From positions 130,318,196-130,382,195 of the forward strand of contig CM035412.1 of the NCBI GenBank assembly GCA_020310875.1: a DNA stretch of 64,000 bases. The letters run 5' to 3'. The notes beneath the pieces are model-generated. The model was not told where the DNA came from. It saw only the letters and a list, made by a program, of their open reading frames with translations, and searched no databases. Source of the DNA: Ceratopteris richardii (Eukaryota > Streptophyta > Polypodiopsida > Polypodiales > Pteridaceae). Shown one piece after another: positions 45,240-57,060 of the stretch. How positions within the stretch are numbered: the stretch's first letter is position 1; each line of letters opens with the position of its first letter. Position numbers and translations under genes: made by a program.

Positions 45240-45312
45240 AATCCCCCTGGGAGTGATGCGGTGAACAAGGAGCCGGCACTCATGTATAAGGAAGTGCAAA
45301 GCTATGTGGAAA

Positions 45313-48300
45313 TCACTCCACAAAAGGAAGTAAGCCCAAAGCTTTGTGGAAAGCTTCAAACTTCTTCCTAAGCATAGCCTTCGTGAAAAGGTCTGCAATG
45401 TTCTCCTGCGTGGGCACATATGCCAAGTTGATCTCCCTAGCAGAGAACCCCTCCCTGACATAATGATAATGCACCTCAATGTGCTTAGTGCGAGCATGGA
45501 ACACAGGGTTCCTCACAACTTCCAATGCACTCTGACTGTCAGTGAAGATGGCGGTGGCAGAAGACTGACCAACACCCAAATCAGCCATAAGGCGTACGAG
45601 CCACACACAATCAACAGTCAGTGTGAAAGCTTTACTCAGCCTCACAACTGGAAGTGGCCAAAGTAGGTTGCTTCTTGCTCAACCAAGAAAGCATGCAAAT
45701 TTGGCGGTAGTGATCCCCCCTTGGGATAAAACAACCCAAGTAGTCGAGTACCACTCAAGTAGCGAAAGATGCGCTTAACTGCCTGCCAATGCTTGACTCC
45801 TCGGCAATGCATAAACCAGCTCATCTGTGAGACAGCAAACTGAATATCTGGCCGAGTAATGCATAAGTAAATCAAGCATCCAATAGCCTGCTGATAGATT
45901 TTTTTGATTTTTTGAGTCGAGGATGGGGCCCAAGGAGGCTAACCTGCTCAGAAGGCAGAATCTATCCGCCGCTTCATCTTTCGAAGAAGACTTATACGTG
46001 ACCTTGCAACCCGAAGATTGTGGTCAACTAGCCCCGAAGGATCAGTGCGGTGAGATACCCAATGCCCCGGTCACGACATTGGAGTATGCGGACTTGGAAC
46101 GAATTCCTCACCAAGTTAAACTGCCTACCCGACGTGTTCCCGGAAAAGGAACGCCATACCCACAAGGAGCGTCGGCTCATAGGAGGAGTCCGCACACCAG
46201 TTGATAGAGAACAGCATCAAATGCATCTCCGGCATCATGAAGACTCAGTCGTAAACCTGTCTCCATAGGAGTGGCAATAGGTTTACAGTCTTCAAGGCCA
46301 AAACGCTGCAATAATGTGTCAATATATTTCGTTTGACACAAAGCCATTCCACCATCAACGTGCATAAACTAAAAGCCCAAATAATGATGCAAATGCCCCA
46401 AATCAAACATCTCAAATGAGACATGTAATTCAGCCTTGAAATCGGCAATATGCTTCTAATGAGGACCAGTGAGCAGCATGTCATCAACACACACCACAAT
46501 GATCAGAAGTACATCATTAGCACGCTTGACATATAAGGTGCTTTCAGTTGGACTATTCTCAAAACCATGTGCAATCAGATAGGCATGTATCTTTTCATAC
46601 CAAGCACGTGGTGCTTGCTTTAAACCATATTATGCCTTCTTTAACCTGCAAATCTGGTTTTCATTCCCTTTTTGCACAAAGCCACGGGGCTGAAAAACAT
46701 ACACTTCTTCGTGCAAGTCACCATTCAGAAATGCTTTTTTAATGTCCAACTCATGTACATTCCAACCATGATGAGCTGCAAGTGCACAGATGCTACGAAC
46801 AGTAGTCATTCGGCAAGTAGGAGCAAAGGTTTCATCAAAATCAATGCCTCTTTTCTGCGCATAACCCTTTGCAACAAGCCTAGTCTTATACCTATCAACT
46901 GTACCATCAAGTATACGCTTCAGCTTGTATACCCACTTAGTGCCAATGGCCTTCTTGCCATGAGGCAAGTCACATAAAGACCAAGTATCATTCTTCATTA
47001 TTGCATCATATTCAAATTGCATAGCAGCCATCCAATTTTTTGAATTTTGTGCTTCATTAAATGAAACAGGCTCAATCTCGTCACAGGGACTAGATCGAGC
47101 CATAGCATAGCTATAGCATAGCAATCTGATGCAAAGAGGCACTATGAGAGCCTGATCGAGTACGATATGACAGAGGTGCATCTAATTTGCTGTCAGCAAA
47201 GTCTGCACCAGCCATTTTGGCATAGTTTTTGCATGCTCAATATCAGCTCTCTCATCAATAAGTGCATCATGTAAATCTGCATCAGAAATGGAATGATCTG
47301 CATCATCACATGAAACCTACAAAGGCTGAGAAGTTTCCTCATTAGGACCAGCACTAGACTGTCCACCTGTAAAAAGAAGAAGCAAAGTATCATACTTAGT
47401 ACATGAAAGCAATGGTTAAATAGCATCTTCCACAAAAACAACATCACGGCTAACCAGAATGCGTTTAGTCTTTGGATGATACAGACGATAGCCTTTACTT
47501 TCAGAACTGTACCCAACAAAAATACATTTTACCGCTTTATCATCCAATTTTCTGCGATGTTGTTCAGGCACTAATGCATATGCCAAACAACCAAAAACAC
47601 GCAGATGAGCAACAAATGGCTTGCAATCATGCCAAGCCTCATATGGAGTGATAGATTGCAATGCTTTAGTGGGACACCTGTTAAGTACATATGTTGCACG
47701 CATAACAGCCTCAAGCCAGAAACTGTGGTAAGGCCTGACTCTTGACCATACACCTCGCCATCTCCATGAGTGACCTGTTCTTCCGTTCAGCAACTCCATT
47801 CTGATGAGGTGTATACGGCACTGTACATTGGTGTTTTATCCCACGTTCAACCAGAAATGATCAGAAGACATATATTCCCCCCCTTGATGAGAACGGAGGG
47901 TGCCCATTTTACATGCTGACATATTTTCAGCCAAAACTAGAAATTGTTTGAAGCACATAAACACTTCGGACTTTGCTTTAAGTCGATATATCCATGCATG
48001 CTTGGAAAAGTCATCAATGAAAGTCACGAAGTAGAGATAATTTCCAAAAGAGGGTGTCTACATAGGACCACACACATCACTATGTACAAGCTGCAATTTT
48101 TTAGTAGCCCGAACTAAACCATCTTTTGGAAAGGAACAACGCTTCATTTTGCCCAAAATACAGGGCTCAGATACATGTTTACCAGGTGCCTCAAGTTTGG
48201 GCAAAGAGGAAACCATTTCAGATTTCTGCAAGCGTAGCAAACTAGCAAAATTTAGATGACCAAAGCATGAATGCCAAAGCTTTGCATTTGACATAGCCTG

Positions 48301-49646
48301 AGAATCATGTACTGCAAATGCTGAATCATTTACAGATCTTTCATAGTCTATGAGCTTATATAAGCCACGACATAAAATGCCTGAAGCAATAATCACATCG
48401 CCATTTGACAGATCATGAACTGTACATCTGTTATCAACAAATTTCACAACCAAGCCAATCTTGGCTAATGCAGAAACTGATAACAGATTCTTCTTGATCC
48501 CTAGCACAAATAAAGCATCTGATCAAGTGAAAGAACTACCATCAGAAGTAGTCAAAATGATCTTACCAACTCCCATAACAAGATAAGAGGAGTTGTTTGC
48601 GCATGTAATAATATTACCTGTAAGGGAAGGCTCGAGTGAAGAGAAGAAACTGCACTGGGAGGTAATATGTTTGGTTGCCCCAGTGTCAAAGTACTAAACA
48701 TCTGAGTCTACTGCTCATGTGAAGATGGGTCAAAACTGCAAACAGTAGTAAACACCCATTCTTCTTCCTGTACAAGATTAGAAGACTCTGTTTTTGGTGT
48801 AGAGGCCTCTGCAACAACCTTTCAAGCCTCTTTCTTCTTTGCCTCTTTAGCAGCCAGTTTTGGACAGTACTTTATGATATGATCATTTCCTTTACAGTAC
48901 TCGCAAAACAATTTCTGCAGAATTAGCAGATTTCTTTTCATCTTTGTCTTCCCTCTTCGATTGTGCAGAATTAGCAGATTTCTCCTTGCTAGTTGAAGAG
49001 CTCCATTTTCCTTTGCCCTTCTGACTAGCAAGAAAGCTTGATTTGCAATACGCATAATGGACCTATTCTGCCTAGACCGATCTTCTTGCAACAAAACAGA
49101 GACTAACTCCTCAAATGACAAGGCATTTGGATTGCCTTTCATCATCAACCGAAGAGTAGAAGCAAAACTCTGATACGAATCAGGAAGACCATTCAGAACG
49201 GTCTGCACAAGTGAGCTATCTGGTATAACTTCATCAACAGAAATCAACTGTTCCTTCCTTTAAGTCTTTGATCTTTGTTAGAAAACTATCCATAGAATCA
49301 CCTTCATTCATGTGCTCACTCTCCAACTGTTTTCGGAGGTAAGCAACACGAGCCTCATTCCTAGCTTGTTACAATGTGGTAAGTGTATCCCAAGCATCCT
49401 TAGCTTCTCTACAAGAGCAAATGTGAGGAATAATGGCACGTTTGACAGACAAAGCTATCAATGCATGTGCCTAGGCATCTATGCCATCCCAACGAATTTG
49501 CTCTACAGTAGCTGCGGTAGAAAATGCAGCACGAACAGGAATATGCAGAATATCATCATCTTCGACACCACCTTCCTCAGCTTTAGTATGTGCCGTTGTA
49601 ACAGTTGCAGTTGTGACAGTTGCAGGTGTGATAGGAGGTTTTTCAA
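45313..49646 (-). pseudogene. Q1 gag-pol, decayed
   Basis: Read right to left. Gag central part with QTVLNGLPDSYQSFASTL near 49190, zinc knuckle CEYCKGNDHIIKYC near 48890, protease region (48540-48710), pre-integrase LWHSCFGHLNFASLL near 48260, integrase with SEVFMCFKQF near 47950 and the EAWHDCKPFVAHLRVFG segment near 47600. Then reverse transcriptase KTRLVAKGYAQKRGIDFDET near 46870, and RNase H ending at TGA 45313-45315 with FTKAMLRKKFEAFHKALG. A deletion removes part of RNase H near 45690, and frameshifts are common. It is older than Q2, which lies inside it. Confidence 0.88.
45898..46201 (-). mobile_element. 304-bp retroposed insert in Q1 with A-rich tail
   Basis: Q2 and other F1 copies lack this segment. 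It is flanked by the 7-bp duplication TGATAGA (45892-45898 and 46202-46208). On the minus strand it ends in an A-rich tail (AAAAAATCAAAAAA), as expected for LINE-mediated retroposition of an RNA. It is more GC-rich than its host. A 93-codon frame on the opposite strand (45923-46204, starting MGPKEANLLRR) contains nothing I recognise. It could be a SINE or a piece of a cellular transcript. Confidence 0.7.
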
Positions 49647-49651
49647 CACCC

Positions 49652-49881
49652 TGTTGGAGTTAGACGTCTGCAGAAGCACGCGAACAGCACAAGGAAGAAG
49701 AAGAAGCTTGGAGCACAACACACAAGACTGAATGTATTACTAGAGAATGTACAAAGATCAGTAGCCCATTAGGGCAATAGGCGTATATACAAGCCGGGGG
49801 AAAAAAACCTCCTAAAGAGGGAAAAAAGTGCCCCGGCGGTCCTAGAGTGTTCACACACATCACTACCTAAATATATCAACA
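49652..49881 (-). repeat. 3' LTR of Q2
   Basis: TGTTGGAGTTAGACGTCTGC to ATATATCAACA. The polypurine tract reads CCAGGGGGGATT on the minus strand at 49882-49892. Confidence 0.95.
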
Positions 49882-49955
49882 AATCCCCCCTGGGAGTGAT
49901 GCGGTGAACAAGGAGCTGGCACTCATGTATAAGGAAGTGCCAAGCTATGTGGAAA

Positions 49956-52900
49956 TCACTCCACAAAAGGAAGTAAGCCCAAAGCTTTGCGGAAAGCTTC
50001 AAACTTCTCCCTAGGCAGAGCCTTCGTGAAAAGGTCTGCAATGTTCTCCTACGTGGGCACATATGCCAAGCTGATCTCCCCAACAGAGAACCTCTCCCTG
50101 ACATAGTGATAATGCACCTCAATGTGCTTAGTGCGAGCATGGAACACAGGGTTCCTCGCAACTGCCAATGCGCTCTGACTGTCAGTGAAGATGGTGGTGG
50201 CAGAAGACTGGCCAACACCCAAATCAGCCATAAGGCGTCTGAGCCACACACACTCAACAGTCGCTGTGAAAGCTTCCCTATACTCAGCCTCACAACTCGA
50301 AGTGGCCAAAGTAGGGTGCTTCTTGCTCAACCAAGATATACATGAGCTACCAAGCATGAAGCAAAAACCACTGGTGGACACGCGAGTGTCATAGCAACCA
50401 ACCCAATCTGAGTCAGAAAAAGCATGCAAATCTGGCGGTAGTGATCCCCCCTTGGGATAAAACAACCCAAGTAGCCGAGTACCACTCAAGTAGCGAAAGA
50501 TGCGCTTAACCGCTTTCCAATGCGTGACTCCTGGGCAATGCATAAACCTGCTCATATGTGAGACAGCAAACTGAATATCTGGCCGAGTAATGCATAAGTA
50601 AATCAAGCATCCAACAGCCTCCTGATAGAGAACAGCATCAAATGCATCTCAAGCATCATGAAGACTCAATCGTAAACCTGTCTCCATAGGAGTGGCAATA
50701 GGCTTACAGTCTTCAAGGCCAAAACGCTGCAATAATGTGTCAATATATTTCGTTTGACACAAAGCCATTCCACCATCAACGTGCATAAACTGAATGCCCA
50801 AATAGTGATGCAAATGCCCCAAATCAGACATCTCAAATGAGGCATGCAAATCAGCCTTAAAATCAGCAATATGTGTCTCAATAGGACCAATGAGCAGCAT
50901 GTCATCAACATAGACAACAATGATCAGAAGCACATCATTAGCACGTTTAACATATAAGGTGCTTTCAGTTGGACTGTTCTCAAAACCATGTGCAATCAGA
51001 TAGGCATGTATCTTCTCATACCAAGCACGTGGTGCTTGCTTTAAACCATATAATGCCTTCTTTAACCTGCAAACCTGGTTTTCATGCCCTTTCTGCACAA
51101 AGCCACGGGGCTGAAAAACATACACTTCTTCATGCAAGTCACCATTCAGAAATGTTGTTTTAATGTCCAACTGATGTACATTCCAACCATGATGGGCTGC
51201 AAGTGCACAAATGCTCCGAACAGTAGTCATACGGCATGTAGGTGCAAAGGTCTAATCAAAATCAATGCCTCTTTCCTGTGCATAACCCTTTGCAACAAGC
51301 CTAGCCTTATACCTGTCAACTGTACCATCATGTTTACGCTTCAGCTTGTATACCCACTTAGTGCCAATGGCCTTCTTGCCAGGAGGCAAGTCACATAAAG
51401 ACCATGTACCATTCTTCATTATAGCATCATATTCAGATTGCATAGCAACCATCCAATTTTCTGAATTTTGTGCTTCATCAAAAGAAACAGGCTCATTCTC
51501 ATCACAGAGACTAGATGCAACCATAGCATAGCAATCTGATGCAAAGGAGGCACTATGAGAGCCTGAACGAGTACGATATGACAAAGGTGCATCTAATTTG
51601 CTGTCACGCAAAGTCTGCACCAGCCATTTTGGCATAGTTTTTGCCTTCTCAATATCAGCTATCTCATCAACAAGTGCATCATGTAAATCTGCATCAGAAA
51701 TGGAATGATCTGCATCATCATATGAAACCTGCAAAGGTTGAGAAGTTGCCTCATTAGGACCAGCACTAGCCTGTCCACCTGTAAAAAGAGGCATCAAAGT
51801 ATCATACATGTCTTTGGAGCTAACAGATGTCTCCTTAGTACATGAAAGCAATGGCTGAATAGCATCTTCCACAAATACAACATCACGGCTAACCAGAATG
51901 CGTTTAGTCTGTGGATGATACAGGCGATAGCCTTTATTTTCAAAACTGTATCCAACAAAAATACATTTAACTGCTTTATCATCCAATTTTCTGCGATGTT
52001 CAGGCACTAATGCATATGCCAAACAACCAAAAACACGCGGATGACAAACAGATGGCTTGCGGTCATGCCAAGCCTCATATGGAGTGATAGACTATAGTGC
52101 TTTAGTGGGACACCTGTTCAGTACATATGCTGCACACATGACAGCCTCAAGCCAGAAACTATGAGGTAAAGCCTGACTCTTGACCATACACCTCGCCATC
52201 TCCATGAGAGACCTGTTCTTCCGTTCAGCAACTCCATTCTGTTGAGGTGTATACGGCACTGTACACTGGTGTTTTATCCCACGTTCAGCCAGAAATGCAT
52301 TAAAATCTGAAGACATATATTCCCCCCCTCGATCAGAACGGAGGGTGCCCATTTTACATGCTGACAGATTTTCAGCCAAAACCAAAAACTGTTTGAAGCA
52401 CATGAACACTTCGGACTTTGCTTTGAGTGGATATACCCATGCATGCCTGGAAAAATCATCAATGAAAGTCACGAAGTAAAGGTAATTTCCAAAAGAGGGT
52501 GTCTGCATAGGACCACAGACATCACTATGTTGCAATTTCTGCGTAGCCCGAATTGAACCATCTTTTGGAAAGGAAGAACGCTGCATTTTGCCCAAAATAC
52601 AGCCTTCACAAACATGTTTTCCAGGTGCCTCAAGTTTGGGCAAACAGGACACCATTTCAGATTTCTGCAGGCGTAACAAACTAGCAAAATTCAGATGACC
52701 AAAGCGTGCATGCCAAAGCTTTGCATCTGACATAGCCTGAGAATCATGAACTGCACATGCCGAATCATTCACAGATCTTTCATAGTCTATGAGCTTATAC
52801 AGCCCACGACATAAAATGCCAGAAGCAATAATCACATCGCCATTTGAGAGATCATGGACTGTACACATGTCATCAACGAATTTCACAACCAAGCCAATCT

Positions 52901-54221
52901 TGGCTAATGCAGAAACTGATAACAGGTTGTTTTTGATCCCTGGCACAAATAAAGCATCTGACAAAGTGAAAGAACTACCATCAGCCGTAGTCAGAATGAT
53001 CTTACCAACTCCCATAACAGGATAAGAGGAGTTATTGGCGCATGTGACAGTATTCCCTGTAGGGGCAGGCTCGAGTGAAGAGAAGAAACTGCGCTCCGAG
53101 GTAATATGTTTGGTCGCCCCACTGTCAAAGTACCAAACATCTGAGTCTACTGCAGACATGCACTGATCATGAGAAGATGGGTCAAAACTGCAGACAGTAG
53201 TAAACGCCCATTCTTCTTCCTGCACAAGATTTGCAGACTCTGTTTTTGGTGTAGAGGCCTCTGCAACAACCATTCCAGCCTCTTTCTTCTTTGCCTCTTT
53301 AGCAGCCAGTTTTGGACAATTCTTTATAATATGATCATTTCTTTTACAGTACTTGCAGAACAATTTTTGCTTTTCTGATTTCTTCTCATCTTTATCCTTG
53401 TTCTTTGATTGTGCAGCATTTGCAGATTTTTGCTTACTAGTAGAAGAGCTCCATTTTCCTTTGCCCTTCTGACTAGCAAGGAAAACTTGATCTGCAACAC
53501 GCATAATGGACCTGTTCTGCCTGGACTGATCTTCTTGCAACAGAACAGAGACTAATTCCTCAAATGACAAGGCATTCGGATTGCCTTTCATCATCAACCG
53601 AAGAGTAGAGGCAAAACTCTGATATGAATCAGGAAGACCATTCAGAACGGTCTGCAAAAGTGAGCTATCTGGTATAACCTCATCAGCAGAAATCAATTGT
53701 TCCTTCAGGTCTTTGATCTTTGTAAGAAAACTGTCCATAGAATCACCTTCATTCATGTGCTCACTCTCCAACTGTTTTCGGAGGTAAGCAACACGAGCCT
53801 CATTCCTAGCCTGGTACAAAGTGGTAAGTGTATCCCAAGCATCCTTTGCTGTTCTGCAAGAGCGAATGTGAGGATTAATGGCACGTTTGACAGACAAAGC
53901 TATCAATGCATGTGCCTGGGCATCTCTGCCATCCCAACGAATCTGCTCTGCAGTAGGTGCAACAGAAACAACAGCACGAACAGGAATCTGCACAATATCA
54001 TCTTCGACACCATCTTCATCAGCTCAAGAACCTCCAGCACCTGTATTTGTAGTACTTGTAGTCGCAGGTGTAACAGGACGTCTTTCAACACCCTGCACAA
54101 TGTTCCACATTCCTTTTGCAACCAGTACATGTCGCATCATATAAGCCCATAATGGGTAGTTGGTACCATCCAACTTATCCTCAACAGCCAACATACGGAA
54201 TACATCACTGCTTTCAGCCAT
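49956..54221 (-). pseudogene. Q2 Gag-Pol polyprotein, five nonsense codons
   Basis: The ATG at 54221 starts a 1421-codon frame without frameshift, stopped only by TGA 54024, TAG 52092, TAG 51252, TGA 50649 and TAG 50049 (lowest coordinate of each). Order: copia gag (residues 1-280), zinc knuckle CKYCKRNDHIIKNC from 289, protease DSGAT at 366. Then integrase: His near 504, CEGCILGK, DDFSRH, RSDRGGEY and QQNGVAERKN. Reverse transcriptase follows with YVDD at 1104-1107, then RNase H, ending FTKALPREKFEAF. It would direct the whole copy-and-paste cycle. The 50049 TAG is CAG in Q1. Inactive as it stands, but the best F1 reference in the window. Confidence 0.93.
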
Positions 54222-54562
54222 GGCCGGTGACTAAAATACCTTGATGCAGAAAATTGACTGTAACTCAAAAAGTTGAACGGAACTGCCCAGACGAGTTCTG
54301 CTAGACCTGTAGCAGACTTCGAGACGCTTAAACTGGCGAACAGAAACTGGTATATACCTTTGGCACAAAAGGACGAAATAGCCTGCACAAGCGCTGCGAT
54401 AGTGCGTTCGGAGGCCGAAACGAGCTCAGATCGCGATTTCGGCACCACATAGCGAAGCTGTTTTGATCTCGGAAACACCCTGAGTATGCTCACCAAATTT
54501 CGTGCGAATCTGAGACTGCAAACGGAGGAGTGTCGACGGTGCCCTAGATGAAGCGACGACCT

Positions 54563-54574
54563 GCTCTGATACCA
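54563..54574 (-). promoter_or_regulatory. Primer-binding site of Q2 (initiator tRNA-Met)
   Basis: GCTCTGATACCA, the perfect reverse complement of TGGTATCAGAGC, two bases from the 5' LTR. Confidence 0.92.
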
Positions 54575-54576
54575 AT

Positions 54577-54806
54577 TGTTGGAGTTAGACGTCTGCGGAA
54601 GCACGCGAACAGCACAAGGAAGAAGAAGAAGCTTGGAGCAAAACACACAAGACTGAATGTATTACTAGAGAATGTACAAAGATGAGTAGCCCATTAGGGC
54701 AATAGGCGTATATACAAGCCGGGGGAAAAAAACCTCCTAAAGAGGGAAAAAAGTGCCCCGGCGGTCCTAGAGTGTTCACACATATCACTACCTAAATATA
54801 TCAACA
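54577..54806 (-). repeat. 5' LTR of Q2
   Basis: 230 bp with four differences from the 3' LTR, followed by CACCC. Confidence 0.95.
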
Positions 54807-54811
54807 CACCC

Positions 54812-54939
54812 TGCACAATGTTCCACAGTCCTTTTGCAACTAATACATGTGCCATCATATAAGCCCACAACGGGTAGTTGGTACTATCCAACTTATCCTC
54901 AACAGCCAACATACGAAATACATCACTGCTTTCAACCAT
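54812..54939 (-). pseudogene. Q1 gag N-terminus, beyond Q2
   Basis: The ATG at 54939 reads VESSDVFRMLAVEDKLDSTN and then WAYMMAHVLVAKGLWNIVQG, continuing into the Q1 gag at 49646 once Q2 is removed. Confidence 0.88.
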
Positions 54940-55290
54940 GGCCAGTGACTAAAATACCTTGATGCAAAAAATTGACTGTACCTCAAAAAGTTGAACATAA
55001 CTGCCTAGATGAATTCTGCTAAACCTGTAGCAGACTTCGAGACACTTATACTGGCGAACCAAAATTGGTATATACCTTTGGCACAAAAAGACGAAATAGC
55101 TTGCACAAGCGTTGCGATAGTGCATTCGAAGGTCGAATCGAGCTCAGATCGAGATTTCGGTTTCACACACCGAAGCTGTTTTGATATCGAAAACACGCTT
55201 AGTATGCTCACCAAAATTCATACGATTCTGAGACTGCAAACGGAGAGGTGTCGACAACGCCCTAGATGAGGGACCTTCTCTGATACCAAT
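54940..55290 (-). other. Q1 leader and primer-binding site
   Basis: Matches the Q2 leader. The primer site CTCTGATACCA lies at 55278-55288, next to the LTR. Confidence 0.85.
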
Positions 55291-55521
55291 CGTTGGAGTT
55301 AGACGTCTGTGGAAGCACGCGAACAGAACAAGGAAGAAGAAGAAGCTTGGAGCACAACACACAATACTGAATGTATTACCACTAGAATGTACAAAGATAA
55401 GTAGCCCATTAGGGTAATAGGCGTATATACAAGCCGAGGGGAAAAGACCTCCTAAAGAGGGAAAAAAGTGCCCCGTCAGTCCTAGTGTGTTAACACACAT
55501 CACTACCTAAATATATCAACG
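55291..55521 (-). repeat. 5' LTR of Q1
   Basis: 231 bp, CGTTGGAG (mutated TGTTGGAG) to ATATATCAACG (mutated ...CAACA). Confidence 0.9.
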
Positions 55522-55555
55522 AAAATTGAGTGGATATCCTCTCTATTTGCTATTG

Positions 55556-55850
55556 AAATTGTCCTCCAACGCCTACATAAGAAGGGATTGACCATAGATG
55601 CCAATCTTGGGAGCTCAAGAAGTTGTTGTCTCCAAGTAAGTACCTTTCAAGTTCAAGCTCTCGTTTGCCTAGCCCCTTGTTCTAGACTTGTCTAGTTCCT
55701 AGTTATCTTGGCTTGTGATCTTGTAATCTCGTAGTACGAGAATTTGCCTAGTCTTGTCCTATCTTATTCGTCTCCATTAAGGAAAATCTTATAATTCTGA
55801 TATGGTGTTTCATACCCATAGTTGTATCCGGACTCGTCCAATTCCTCCAT
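55556..55850 (+). repeat. 3' LTR of F5, right part
   Basis: Aligns with 31325-31530 of the F5 5' LTR: TTGTCCTCC, CCTACATAAG, TTGTTCTAGACTTGTCTAG and GATCTTGTAATCTCGTAGTA. The right edge is approximate. Confidence 0.72.
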
Positions 55851-56061
55851 GGCTAACTGGTAGCTAACTCCCACGATGGACATGTTAGCAACATGTTAGA
55901 AACACGACTTCTTTTTTTTGCCCAACCTTGAATTCTGATGTGATATGTATGCATGTTTTGTGATGCATTTTCTCGTCTTTTCTGATGATAGACTTCTTTT
56001 GTAGCAAGAAAACAAAGAAGATGAGGAATTTTCCCTAACATCTACTAGTGTTATCACAAAG

Positions 56062-56461
56062 AGATTTGTAGACAATGATGAGAAGGAGAAGGATCAAGGA
56101 AGAAGGAGAGGCTTGGAGAACAATCCAATATTGAATGCATTACCAAGTGAATGTACAAAGATACATGACATGTTACGGTTACAATCTACACAAGCCGGGG
56201 GAAAAAAGCCTCTTAAAGAAAGAGAAAAAAAGTGCCCCGAGTGTCCTAAGTGCATTCACACATCACTACCTAAATATATCAACAATTCCGACCTAGGAGT
56301 GATGCAATGAACAAGAAGTTGGTACTCATGTATAAAGAAGTGCCAACCAACATGGAAAGAAATCAATCCACAGAAGGAAGTAAGCCTCAAACTTCTCCCT
56401 AGGCAAATTCATTGTGAAAAGTCTACAACACATCCTGTGCTCGCACATAAGCGAAATTTCT
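56062..56461 (-). pseudogene. F1 copia 3' end: degenerate LTR and RNase H terminus
   Basis: 56062-56284 is a diverged F1 LTR (GGAAGAAGGAGAGGCTTGGAG to CTACCTAAATATATCAACA). 56285-56461 continues with the F1 polypurine region and the end of RNase H (LPREKFEA and REISL segments, with deletions). At 56461/56462 it joins gypsy reverse transcriptase on the same strand. Confidence 0.78.
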
Positions 56462-57060
56462 CTCCTAAGAATTCCACCTTTTTCATAGCAAACTCGCACT
56501 TGCTTGGTTTGGTGAAGAGGCATCGTTCATGGAGTTGTTGGAGGACCGCCTGGACGTGTTCATACTGTTCCTCTAGTGTTTGGCTATAGATGAGTGATTC
56601 ATCAATGCAAATGATGAGGAAGGGGTCCACCATGTCACGAAAATCGTCATTCATCTCCCAACAAAAGGTCACATGGCCCCCATGAGATGGAACAGCATGA
56701 CGAGCCATTCATAGCCTCCATAACGCGTATAGAAGGCGGTTTTCTCGATGTGTTCTTGAGCCACTTGAATCCGATGATAGCCGGATCAGAGGTCTATGCG
56801 AGTGAAATATCGAGCCTTCCCAAGGTGATCCAATAATTCCTCCCTCAATGGAACAGGGTACTTGCTCTTTATCACGTTCTTGTTGAGATCCCGATAATCG
56901 ATGCACGTAATAAGCTTCCCTTCTTCTTGACAAAGAGGACTAGGCCCCCATATGGTGAGATGCTCCGCTGAATGTACCCTTGTTCCTCAAGTTCATGTAG
57001 CCTCCTCTTGAGTTCCTTCAAATTTGTTTCATTCATCTTGTAGGGAGCCAACAAAGGGGG
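56462..57060 (-). pseudogene. Gypsy element F6: reverse transcriptase fragment
   Basis: On the minus strand: LAPYKMNETNLKELKRRLHE with EEQGYIQRSISPYGGLVLFV (56890-57050), then RYFTRID near 56800, then a shifted frame with MNDDFRDMVDPF, ICIDESLIYSQTLEEQYEHV and KPSKCEFAMKKVEFLG up to 56468. The catalytic YxDD box is replaced by CIDE. The palm ends exactly at the junction with F1 copia. It also lacks its thumb and RNase H. Confidence 0.83.

Larger units (their letters stand above)
49652..54806 (-). mobile_element. Copia F1 copy Q2, full length and nearly intact
   Basis: Two 230-bp LTRs (49652-49881 and 54577-54806) with four differences by eye. Perfect 5-bp target duplication CACCC (49647-49651 and 54807-54811), primer site, single gag-pol frame and polypurine tract. 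The target is the gag start of Q1, whose sequence is continuous once Q2 is removed. This is the innermost F1 insertion. Confidence 0.95.
45009..55521 (-). mobile_element. Copia F1 copy Q1, split by Q2
   Basis: LTRs 45009-45239 and 55291-55521, inserted in the F4 3' LTR. Flanks AAAAA (45004-45008) and AAAAT (55522-55526) differ at one base. The F4 LTR resumes at 55522. The gag is interrupted at 49651 by Q2 and resumes at 54812. Q1 also carries a 304-bp retroposed piece at 45898-46201. Confidence 0.9.
33428..55555 (+). mobile_element. Copia-like element F4 inserted in the F5 LTR
   Basis: The 5' LTR is 33428-33440 plus 42361-42995 (split by F3). A primer site is at 42999-43010, a gag relic at 43072-43905, and the 3' LTR at 44343-45008 plus 55522-55555 (split by Q1). 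The interior is only about 1.3 kb and contains no pol. LTR ends read TGTTAGCAAATC and GGTATCA. The two LTRs are clearly homologous but differ by many substitutions and a 40-bp duplication in the 3' copy near 44560-44600, so the insertion is old. Confidence 0.78.
31067..55850 (+). mobile_element. Gypsy element F5, outermost layer of the nest
   Basis: The 5' LTR is at about 31067-31530 and the integrase-only interior at 31733-33154. The 3' LTR starts at 33155, is interrupted at 33427 by F4, and resumes at 55556 with TTGTCCTCC... and ATCTTGTAATCTCGTAGTA, matching the 5' LTR. Flanking AAACT (33423-33427) and AAATT (55556-55560) are a near-perfect target duplication for F4. The outer right end, near 55850, is approximate. 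Gag, protease and reverse transcriptase are deleted. Confidence 0.75.
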
